Shown here: positions 50,099 through 61,900 of the stretch, piece after piece
How the letters are laid out: every line of letters begins with the position of its first letter
Position numbering within the stretch: the stretch's first letter is position 1
NCBI GenBank assembly: GCA_963669155.1
Contig: OZ022585.1
Coordinates: 4,995,024 to 5,059,023 of the forward strand
Direction of reading: 5' to 3'
DNA length: 64,000 nt
Source: Arbacia lixula
Taxonomy: Eukaryota; Echinodermata; Echinoidea; Arbacioida; Arbaciidae
The notes under the pieces: generated by a model
Databases searched by the model: none
The model's input: the letters and a program-made list of their open reading frames with translations, nothing else
What the model was told of the DNA's origin: nothing
Position numbers and translations under genes: made by a program

Positions 50099-52820
50099 CT
50101 ACGAATTTGGATGGAATCAGGGAAAATAAACAGTTTATTTAATCTAAAGTAGTTCAAATGGTTCATAAAGCACTAAACATGATTGGCAGCTCATAGCTGA
50201 TTTTGAATGTTTACAATTAATAAAATACATATATACATAACATACATGCATTACATTAAACCTTTTCAAATTTTACATAAATTGATTTGTTCTGTAGAGT
50301 ACCTTGTCAAAACGAACCTGGTGAAGTACGTTATCATAGGGTAGACAAGACTAATGATGATTTCTTCTTCCTCTGTTAGATGCCTACTGTGGGCTTACCT
50401 GCTGTTCCTGCGAGTCGGGGTTGTTTCTCTTGATACTCTGGACTCGGCTCTTCTTGAGACCCAGGTAGCGCACTCCTAGAGACTCCCACTCACTCCCCAG
50501 CTCACTGGCCAGCCACCTCAGGTTAGAGTTGCAGACGATACCTGTAGCCATGGTAACACGAGTCACATTCGTACTTTAGGGCCCCGCTTCCCCATGATCG
50601 ATAGCAACTTGACAACTTGATACTTGGTACTTGATGAGATCATTTCTCTTGCAGCTCCAAAAAGCTAAACTGGAATGAACTAAGCAATATGTTGTGAAGA
50701 TTGGCGTCATAGTGAAGCTCTCTATTTTACTATTAAAGAAAAGTGCATTGTGAAAGTAAAATCCTGGATACATCTTAAAGAACAAGAGATCCATTCGGAG
50801 GCTGACAACACTGTACCGCAAGCCATTTTTGCTATCTATTGCAAAACTCTGGCCAAAATTCTTCCTTCGCATTCCATCATTCTTCAATTTGAACTACTCA
50901 GGTTATACGGAGGTAATAATGATCTATTTTCATTGCAACTTTTTTGTGATGCGGATTAACCATTTTTTCGGAAGATGTTAGTCGTACGATCAAAAGATCA
51001 GTTGTATGATCTTTTGTGAATTGCTGTAAGATGATGAGGCCTATTTTCAGCATTTTATATTGAAGTTAAAGGGCATATACTGGGAAGGCAAAAAAATCCT
51101 TCAAAATGTAATTATTAGCAATCTTCTTGCCAATGGTCTTAAATTCATGTATTGTCTATTTTAGAAGCTTGCTGAAAGTTATTTGCCATCAAATGATCTA
51201 CATTTGGAGTAATGAGTGGTTAAATCACAAATCCTCGAAATGTTCGGCCCGAACATTTTAAAGATTCAATAATTAATCATTAATGACTCCATATGTGGAT
51301 CATTTGAGGGCAAATAACTTTCAGCAAGCTTCTAAAATAGACAATACATGAATTAAAGACCATTGGCAAGAAGATTGCTAACAATTACATTTTGAAGGCT
51401 TTTTTGCCTTCCCAGTACAGTATATGCGCTTTAAATGTCGATCAGACGTGATGGTCAGATATAGCAGGGGCACTAGCTGAAAGACACTGAAGAGCGAAGA
51501 CGTCATGTCCATTTTGTGAGGTGTGAAGTACTCCTATTATTCAGCGTTTTAGCCTTGTTCTCACATCACCGGGCGCACGTGAATGGCTATCTTTCATTGC
51601 AACCATGGTTACTCGAAGTGAAGCACAAAATGCTGACGTTTTGAGCAAAATAAAGTGCTGCGAACACGCATCAAAGTAGAATGTGCATTATGTCTCGCCT
51701 GCTCGTTCAATGTTGACCATAACTTCATTATACTCCATAACTCGGTAGAATATTCTGATTTACCTCCGGCATCAAGAGCGGTGGTTCGATAGCGGCTCGG
51801 CGGCAACGGCTGGTCAGGTTCAGGCTGTGAGGACGGGGAGAAAAGGTCGACGCAATTACGGGAATTGTCATATGACCTTGATCTCAATAAATTTAATGCC
51901 ATACTATCATAGATTTTGTTTGAACACAACTAGAATCAATCATGTTGTAGTTCATGGATTGGTGGTAATGTTTGTGGTTGACACCCGCGCATACATAATT
52001 CATGTGGTATGTCTGTTTGGTATTTGCGGCCATCTATATTCCGAAATAATGAAGGGAAAGTTTTTAATGGTTGATCCCTTATTTTCCCCCCTCAATGACA
52101 TCACAACATCGCCTAATGCAATGTATGCCATCGCACATGGCACGATCACATCAGTCGGATTCTGCACCTTTGAGAATGATTTATTGTTTGTGTGGGCTTC
52201 CCCTATAAATCTCTCCTTACCATTGGCATGGATATGTGCACTAATCTTATGCAGTTTTCAAGGCCTGGTAATGTAAGGGTTAACTCTCTCATTATCATTG
52301 ACGTGAAGATGTGTACTAAGCCAAAGAGGTTTTCAAGGACTGTACAGGTTAACGATCTCATTATCATTGACATAAAGATGTGTACGTAGCTCATGCGGTT
52401 TTCAAGGCCTGGTATTTTAAGGGTCAACTCTCTCAATACCATTGGAATAAAGATGTATACTAAGCCAATGTGGTTTCCAAAGCCTGGCAATGTAAGTGTT
52501 AAAGTTGTTACCTTTGGTAGCGAGACGTGAAGCTTGCACAGGAGGTCGGGTGCGGCCCGGAAGAAACTGCTTTGATCGGCCGCTGCTGCCTTGGCATCCT
52601 TGAGTTTCTTCTCGTCCTTGAGGGAAATGGGCTTGCTCTCCTTCTCAGACTTCTTCTCCTTGGCCTTGGCCTCCGCCTCCCGCAGCATCACCTCCTCCGG
52701 GTCCTCCATGTCCTCCAGGGTGATGCGCGCCTGGAGGACGAGGATGGGGTTGATGAAAAGGGGGAGAGGGGAAGAGAGTGAGAGAGAAGGGAAAGGTGGG
52801 AGATAGGGGAGAGGGAGAGG

Positions 52821-52897
<77 letters not shown>

Positions 52898-53047
52898 GGG
52901 GAGTGGGCGACGAGGGGGGAGGAGGAAGAGGAGGGGAGGGGAGGAGGGGGAGGGAAGGGGAGGTGGAGGGGCAGAGAGCGGGTAGATATAGAGAGGGTGG
53001 GGAAGGATGGTGAGAGAGGATAGGAAAGGGATTAGAGGAGAGGAGAA

Positions 53048-53140
<93 letters not shown>

Positions 53141-56100
53141 ATGAGAGGGGGAACAGATGACAGGTGGAAAGAGGGAGAGGGTCAGAGGAACGGACAGAGA
53201 AATATGGGGGAAGAAATGGAGGAGAGAGAGAAAGACAGAAACAGAGACAGAGAGACAGAGAGAGGACAGGAGAGAGAGAGGGAAATCGGGGGAATGGGGA
53301 ATCCAAACAAATATGGTTTATTGATAAATATGGTTTATTGATAAATTACATTTTGTGATATCTTTATAACTAATAGTTGTATAAAGTAATGAGCTTGCAT
53401 TTCATAAATATCATATGTATAGTAAATAAATAGAACAATTAAGAAGCTCGATATAATTGCTGTTTTCTGAATGAATATTTCTGAATGACGCTAACTTATT
53501 TGGTATCTAGCAATGATGATATCAAAATGTAGGTAACGATAGCACGGAGGTGACGACGATGGGCAATTCACTTAGATCAATTTTGATGAATGAAAATCAA
53601 AATTACTGAACATTCATTTTCCTCATTGGACATGTTTGAATATCTTTGCCTTACCGTTCCGTAGAACTCGGCACACCCTCGGTATTCGGGTGAGCTATGG
53701 TTCCCAAACCGGTTGACTTCCTTCAGGTCGAGGTAGTGGAGAACCCGCCGATGTGAGTGGAAGTTTAACGTGAGCTCGTCCTTCCCCGCCATCCGAACAT
53801 TGCCGCTAAACCTGCAGCAGAAAAATAAGGGAACAAAGGGGTAAGGAGTGGGGAATAAATATCCAGGTCATGTTCTTTTATTTCTTTTATAAATAACTTG
53901 CACCTATCATAGCTTTCAGCCCACTTAAACATCAACAATCATTGGGCAGAGGAGACCGGAGACGATTTACCAACTTTTGTTTGAAGTTAGAACACATTGT
54001 GTGTTTGCTTGCAAGTTGTAAGTTGGGAGTAGTTGTATTTTTCAGTTGCCACATTTAAAAGGCCAAACCAAACACATATGCAAACTAACCAGTATAATTT
54101 TCTGCCATAAAAATGGGATAAATATGATTGTAAATTAGTCACGCATTTGTCATGTTTTATCATAGTTCATTCATTGAGGTTCTATCACGCGTAACAATTA
54201 CTATATGGGTGTGTTACACTTGACCTTCGGTTTTAAAATGATAATAGCTTCACAATAAATTGTTACACTCAACCCAAATTTATCTGTATTTCAAGCCAAG
54301 ATATGCATCTTTCATTTCTTTAAGCAAGTATTTAACTGTAGTTAATATGTCGAATTTAGAAAAAAAAACTTACAATTGTTCCCGGACTCCCCTATTCTTA
54401 GCTGAATCTAATCAAACGTAGACGCTAAAAAGAATGTACAGAAAATTTGTCATTTAATTTTCAGAAGCTCTTCCCCATAAAAATGAAAATCCTACCTGAG
54501 TCTGATCTCTTGTCCCTCCGTCATCGCAATATCGTCGCTCGGGTCGGGCGGGCCGTCGTAGCCGTCATTGTTGAGCTTCCTCAGCACGTTGTCGAGCTGC
54601 TTGGAGGGCACGCACGTGACCACGGCCTTCCGAGGGTCGTCTTCCTTGAGCACGAAGACGAGCTTGGCGTAGCGGATCTGGAGGGCGCGCTCGAACGTGC
54701 ACGCGATGCTGCGGACGGGATATTGGGCGTCTTGCGCGACGCGTAGTACAACCAGTCTGAAAAATGAACATCAGTTTATTCAAAACAAATTTAATGTTTT
54801 GCGGAGAGACAATTGGCTAGATGAAACTATATATTGGTTTTACTCTTCGTAGTACCAAAAGTGGTTGATCAATTTAAAAAAAAGAGAAAGAGGACCATGC
54901 AGGACTTGAACTTGCATCTACCGTGTCTACTACTTGTCGCGCAGTGACACTTTCCACCAGGCTACCGCTCAGATGATGATGAAAGGACCCAGAAAACAAA
55001 ACGTCTATTTCTCCTGCTTATTTGTATTCAGGAGTGCCCAGTAGGACGGGTCTTTATAAACAGAAGTTGGAAAAACACCAGGGCCCTGTCTTATAAAGAT
55101 TTGCACATGGTCGTAACTAGACATACTATTGATATCAATCGTAACTCTATGGGATTTGACTTCCGATCGATTCAGAGGCTCAGACATTAGAGGACCTTTG
55201 GAAAAATAAATTAACTCGATAAGGAAATACTCTTATGGAATGTCCTAAAAATATTGGTGTCTAGCTGCAGGTGCGGTTTAATAGACTTTGTCACCATATC
55301 ATGTATAACATCAAATGTAAAGTTTAAAAACAAACACCTCATATTAATTAACTCGGTGTGCATTTTGGCCTAGGCAATACACGCAAATCCCATAGGCCTG
55401 CACCTTGTCATACATGCAGAGGGTTAATGAAACGGTAATCTGACGGTGATTAGTAGCCTAGCTTCCAGGCTGTTTGGACATTTTCTGGTGTAAAAATCTA
55501 AGACTGTTCACTTTTCTTTCTCCTCTCATCTTCGTACGAGCTGGAGAACAATTAGAGAATAATTGGTTTCATGTAGCCTTTTATTTAGTCCAGATACTGG
55601 GCGTATTTTAACGTCCGCTTATTCTCCCACACACAGTACGCACACCGCGCCAGACCGCCGATTGCGCGACTCTACGAATCTGTCCGCCCGAAAAAAAATC
55701 CAGGGTGAAAATGTTTGTATGTGATGCGCCACCAACGTTCGTTATCGGCGGATTGCTAAAATTAATACAGTCCAGGGGGTGGACTACCCTATACTGAATA
55801 GTCGGGCTTAGAAATGCCCAACGGCCTGGAAAACAGGCTAGGTGATTACATGGACCCTACATGGTGATTACCTGTTGATGGGTTCGGTGATGTCGACGGC
55901 TACGACATCCTTCTTGACCTGTTTGATGGGCACGTCCTCCATCTCGTTCCACTGGGCAGAGTTGGTCTGTCTGCCCAGGAGATGCAGTGTATCCTGGGAC
56001 GGGTCCCCGCCGAAGATGCTGCTCTTGTTGGACCTAAGGTGGAGAGCAGGGAGAGAAGGGGTAGCATATAGTACATGATCAGGATGATGACTGGTGTATA

Positions 56101-56231
56101 AAAAAAGACTTCCTTGCCTTCGTGCCCTTCTCCTTACTTTTCTTGTTTCTTTACAGCATGGACCCTAAAACATGTTCGGGTTACAAGTATTCTTTTTCAG
56201 TGTTTCCCTTGAATCTTGAATCTTGATTCTG

Positions 56232-56291
<60 letters not shown>

Positions 56292-58463
56292 CCTCTCTCT
56301 CTCTCTCTCTCTCTCCCTCTCTTTCTCTCTCTCTCTCTTAATCTTTTACGTTCTTGTCCTGTGTTCCTCCATAAGCTCTCTTTATGACAGCAACAGCAAT
56401 ATATTGAGTTAAAATAGAAATGAATGAGAGAATATATGGTGCCACGTTATTATGTGTTCAATAATAAAAAAAAAAAAACAACGTGGCAACAATAATCAAT
56501 AGAACAGATAGCGACAACAAAGGCACAAAAAAAAAACAGCAACAAAAACTCAATTATCAAGGATAGGAATACGCAGCATAACTTCTCGAAAATCTTCCAA
56601 AAAAGACATATGTTGGGGAAAAAACGCGACGAGAGCAACAAAACTCCACTTACCGGATGACAACCACGCCCTCCGGATGCAGCGGTTCCATGTGCCCTGC
56701 CCCTTTCTCCTTCTCCCCCTTGCCGCCCCGCCCCCCTCCAGACTCGGCCCCCGCCGACCCGCCGGACGCGCCGGGAGTGTCGGCGCTCTTGTGGGGGTTA
56801 GGCGGGCAGGGGATGGTGATGGTGATGGGCTTGTCGAAGGGCTTCTTGGTGGAGTGGTTGAGGTGTAGGATGGGACTGGCCGTGATGAGGTCGGCGCAAT
56901 GTCTCAGCCGGGATTTGATCTCGCTGACGACGTTCTCCGCTGGCTGCACCTATATACATAGCAAATGAGCAACATAAGTCAGGTCAGTAGACTGCCGAAA
57001 TTATGTCGTCATATATGCCATATCCATTTTTAAGCAGGTTTATGATTAATAATGATAAAAATGTTACTCATTGCGGATAGATGGCCACTGATAATCATTT
57101 GTCTCGCAATGTAAGGTAAACGGTATCGAAAACATCACGACGTTTCGTGTGCCGCTGCAACACTTCGTCAGGTGTGATACAAAATTGTAGTAAGCAGGGG
57201 TTTAAATACCCTATGGTCAGTGCAGCGCACTAACTGAAAAGTGCTCATAAATTAGTAGGTTTATGATTCTAAACAACATCACTCTCCGGCATTGTCTCGC
57301 CGGCTAGTGTACCGGGCACCACCCCTCTTCCCCGTCATTATTTAACTCTCTCATTATCATTTTCATAAAGATGTGTAGGAAGTCAATGGGATTTTCATGG
57401 CCTGATAAGGTAAGGGTTAATCTATTCCCATCTCTTGTTATTACTACATTTAATTATTATACTAGCGTGGCCTTTCAAACCATTATCAAATCAAAAACAT
57501 AAACAAACATAATTGAATACTTAAATAATTGAAGACTTTAATCATAATCATAACCCTGAAACCTTAAGCTGCACGATCTTAGCACAATGTTGATAGTAAT
57601 AATTGTAATCAGATTATACGGCAGTAGACCAAAAATCGTATTTCCCTGGTTTTGTGAGCTGAGACGAATGGCAGACGGGCCCATTATTAGAACCGAGGGC
57701 AACAGTTACCTCCAAGGAGACGCTAATGAGGGAGCACGCCCCCATCGGGTAGGTGATGGTCACGCGGTGATCGGCCGACGATTTGAGCGTGGCGCCCTTT
57801 TTCGTGACCGTGTGCTTGTCCCTGGTCAGCTTGGCGACCACCGCGAATGAGGCCAGACGATTCGTCTTCACCTCTGCGAACGGGCCCTGGAGGGAAAAGG
57901 ACAACGAGGAGGACGATGAAGTACCATCGGCACAACTTTTATTATAATTATTTTTTTTCTTTCATAGGAAGATTTATTGAATAATTCTCGAACAAAACAT
58001 GTCAACATTAGTATACAGCATGATTGATAAAGCATTATCAATGATTAACTTGAATAGCTGTACAAAGTAATACTTACTATTAAATAAGTCATTGCATGGT
58101 GGAAGAGCAAGAATGAACCTAAACAAAAATTAATAGTTCATACAAAGGCATGAAATGTCAATAAATGGCACAATAAGATGACTGTTTTATAAACAAATTC
58201 TCTAGAAGAACCCGCTCTTTGCAATACATATAATATTTGTTTTCAGTTTGATTAATCGACAAAAAAAAATAGATGGACATGATGAATTACTAGTTGATCA
58301 TGAAGAGGGAGTAGAATTTATGTCGAACAATATGCTTCCCCAACTTAAGAGGCATGATGGGAGTCATGCCGACGCGAACTAGGCATTGCTACAGATTTGT
58401 CTTGAAAGAAGAGACAGAGAGAGTTAGAGACAAAGAGCGAGGGGGGAAGCAGAGAGAGAGAGT

Positions 58464-58506
<43 letters not shown>

Positions 58507-58516
58507 GGGAGGGAGA

Positions 58517-58553
<37 letters not shown>

Positions 58554-58557
58554 GGGA

Positions 58558-58591
<34 letters not shown>

Positions 58592-58930
58592 AGGGGGAGA
58601 GAGAGAGGAGGGGGAGGGAGAGAGAGGGGGGGGGGGGAAGTGGGGTTATGGATAGGGGTATAGAGAGGAACGGTGATCAATGACATGAATGAAATCATGA
58701 AATAGACAAACAGACAGACAGAGAAACAAACAGAGCGAGAGAGAAGGAATAAGAAAGACAGCCATTAAATGAAAGAAAGAGATACAAAGAGAAATCGGAC
58801 AAACATATATATATACATAATGGGAGAGGAAGGGAGAAAGAGGGAGGGGACGGGAACAGAGAGAGATTTACAAAACAGAGAGAGATAGACGGACAGAATG
58901 TGTGTGACAGAGACAAACAGAATGTAGTTA

Positions 58931-58975
<45 letters not shown>

Positions 58976-61900
58976 GGGGGGGGCAAGATCAAGGAGATCT
59001 ACCTTGTGCTCTGCGAAGGAACTCTCCAACGCCAATGCCGGTATCGTCTGCCACTCCTCATCCTGCCGACCTCGCATCTTGACCACGAACTCCTTAGTCG
59101 CCGCCATCCGCCCCGACACCGTGTATGGGATCGCCACGACAATCGGCGCGCCGAGGTCGTCATTCTCGGCATTGTCGTCATCGTCGTCGTCCTCGTGGCG
59201 TAAGCGCACCACGTTGCTGACCATCTCCTCGGAGTCGTCCACCGCGTTGGTGCTAAGCTCATGTTCGTATCGACAGGTGAGGTGGAGAGAGGCCGGAGCA
59301 GGGAAGAACTCGTCTTTGAACCGGATGACGCACCCGAGCTCTTCGCTGTCCTCGTTTGCAGAGACGGGGATTCTGTTTGGCAGCGAAGTTTGATAGAAGG
59401 AAACAAATACATTTGCTTTTGGGTACATTTGTGGATATGGACTTACGGTTAACACCGATTGTTTTAACATGTTTAGATTGAGTTTGCGATGTTGCGGTGG
59501 TTGATATCGTGTTTAACTCTGTTTTCATTTACTACCCTGATGCATTTTTTTATTAAGTAATACACACAGCTCTCATAGAATAGCATTCTCTGAGTTACAC
59601 ATAAGGCTAAGAGGGACAATAATTTGTTTTAAATGTATTTGGTTACCTACGTACAACTCCTTCGAAGTATATTTTCAAGGGATAATTGTATATTTATGCA
59701 CTCAGGAACGAATTTCGTTCTCATATAATGTCTTCCGTATATTGATTTCCGCAAAGAACTAATAAACATATCTGATTTCAGTTACCAATGGATTCTTTAA
59801 CCACGTTATACATCACAGAGTATACATTACAAAACCTTTATTACCCCTCCTAGTCCCATAGGTGCTAAACTGTGTGTAGTATTTGACATGGAATTGCGAC
59901 TGTTTGATGGTGAGAGGGTTAACCAATCCAAGCAGAGATAAGTGGGAGTCAGAAGGTCATGCCAACGGACGGGCGAATGCGATCATGTCAGTGTCGGCAT
60001 TTTACAAACGATCGATCACCGAATCAATCATATCGTTCCTGATCAGTTATATTGATTATAACGGTGACACTACACAAATCAGTATTGTGATGCACCTGAG
60101 ATAACGCCTTCTCATTTGGCACCGATATACGTATTTTCTTTTTGAGCGGTACATCATGGGACGAATTTTCCTAATTATGCGTTATGAAGACTTGAAACTT
60201 CGACAATGTTTGATTAAAACATACACGTGATGTGGCCATTCCAGTAGGTTCTCTTTCATGGATAACCTCGGTGTGAGGACAGGCTTCGGAGGATCCTTCT
60301 TCTCCTCTTCCTCTTCGGCTTGTTCTTCTCCTCTCTCTTCCTTCACATTCTTCTGATCTTCTTGTTCAGCATTTTCACTTTGTTCACTATCCTCGTCCTC
60401 TTCAAACTGATCATCAAAGACGTCTCCCGGTTCGTCTGTAGACCCATTTTCAGCGTCTTTATTGGAATCTTCTGCGTTATTTTCCTCGCTTTCCTTCACG
60501 ACTAATTCTTCTTCCTCCGTTTCTTTCTCTTCGTGGTTGGAACTCTCCTTCGCCTCATCAACTTCGCGCTGGGCTTCGTCAATCTCTTCCTTCGCCTCGG
60601 CAGCCTTCGCTCTAGCCTCGGCAGCCGCGTTCTCAGCTTCGGCCGCCATTCGGTTCGCTTCGGCGACTTCGGCTGTAAGTCGGGCGAGAGTCGCTCGGGT
60701 CTCGGCAGCAGCGGCGGCTGCTTCGGTACTGGCTTTTTTCTTCCCTATTTATCAAAGGAAGAAAGAAAATAAAAACAAAGCTGTGTTATCGTACACTGTA
60801 AAGACGGATGTCATTGTAAATTTGTGTAAAAAAATCGTATTTACATATTTTGGTTAAAATTCGTACCGAAAAGAAAAGAAATGAAAATCGAGAATGATCT
60901 GTGCGTGTAAGTTGCTAGGCAACTTACATCCAAACAACCAAAACATCGCTCCAGAAAAATCACTTCCCGGAGTGTGATTTTTTTAAACATCGCGTGAAAA
61001 ATCGCGATCTTTGCCAGTGTAAATGGTCACCGTAGAAAAATCGCGATTTTTTGCCACGTGACTTGCAACGCTCCCTGCGGGTTGACTTTGATTTTTCTCT
61101 CATGCTCCAATTATGATGTCATAATAGCCATTGCGGTGTGCCGGTCTCCTTTAGATGACCGGTGGGCATGCGCAGTACCTATAAAAAAATCGCGACTTTT
61201 CAGATCACGGTTTGGGGGGGCAAGTGTAAATGGTGACACATAAAATCTCGATCTTAACAAGTGTAAATGGGGCTAGTAATTAACATAAGAAAAATCCTGT
61301 AACGAGGTTCGAAACATTGGTAATAAAACATTATTTCCAGCTGATTTGTAAGAATGTGACTGCATAGGTACCGTTTGACATGTGATAAATGCCAATCATT
61401 CTAATCAAAACAGTTACGGTGACAGATTGTAATTGCAACAATAAAACTCTGGAATATCTATCAAGGTTTGAAACGAAGCTACATACAAAGAACTTCATCA
61501 TCGTACATGTTTTCTTCGATTTCATTTGCATTTATAAACTAAAGACCGGCATTATTCGATTTCAACATTGCAGTTTGCATGGCTAAAGTGGAAGTCGTTA
61601 TATATTGGGAGACTGAAGTCATTTGTTGAATTAAGCCTTATATTTCTCTGAAAAAGGTAATAAGAACACTAGAACAATAGCGATAACACATCGCGTGAAC
61701 TCAGTAGATACACATCAACATTACTCCAAATCTTATCAGTATACATTACTGCTAATCTCGTCAAAGTTCAACGGGTTATCACGGATGCGTCAAATTTACG
61801 CGCCGGGTTCTGGAGATAACGGGTGAGACGATAAAAGCCGTGTTAAGGACGCGATAACATTCTTTAAATTGTTGACTGTCATTGATCTACAAAGACGTCA

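Noticed and set aside
52203-53306. Single 367-aa ORF on the - strand as one continuous gene
   Set aside because: Only 52512-52730 fits the domain, phase and splice context; the 5' part is CT-repeat translation, and the 3' part is the minisatellite, reported separately.
54893-54975. Functional tRNA gene
   Set aside because: Acceptor-stem halves do not pair, so it is listed as a SINE-like relic.
60462-60857. Ser/Ala-rich ORF on the + strand (131 aa)
   Set aside because: It is the antisense of the coiled-coil exon of the DTHD1-like gene, whose phases match its neighbours.
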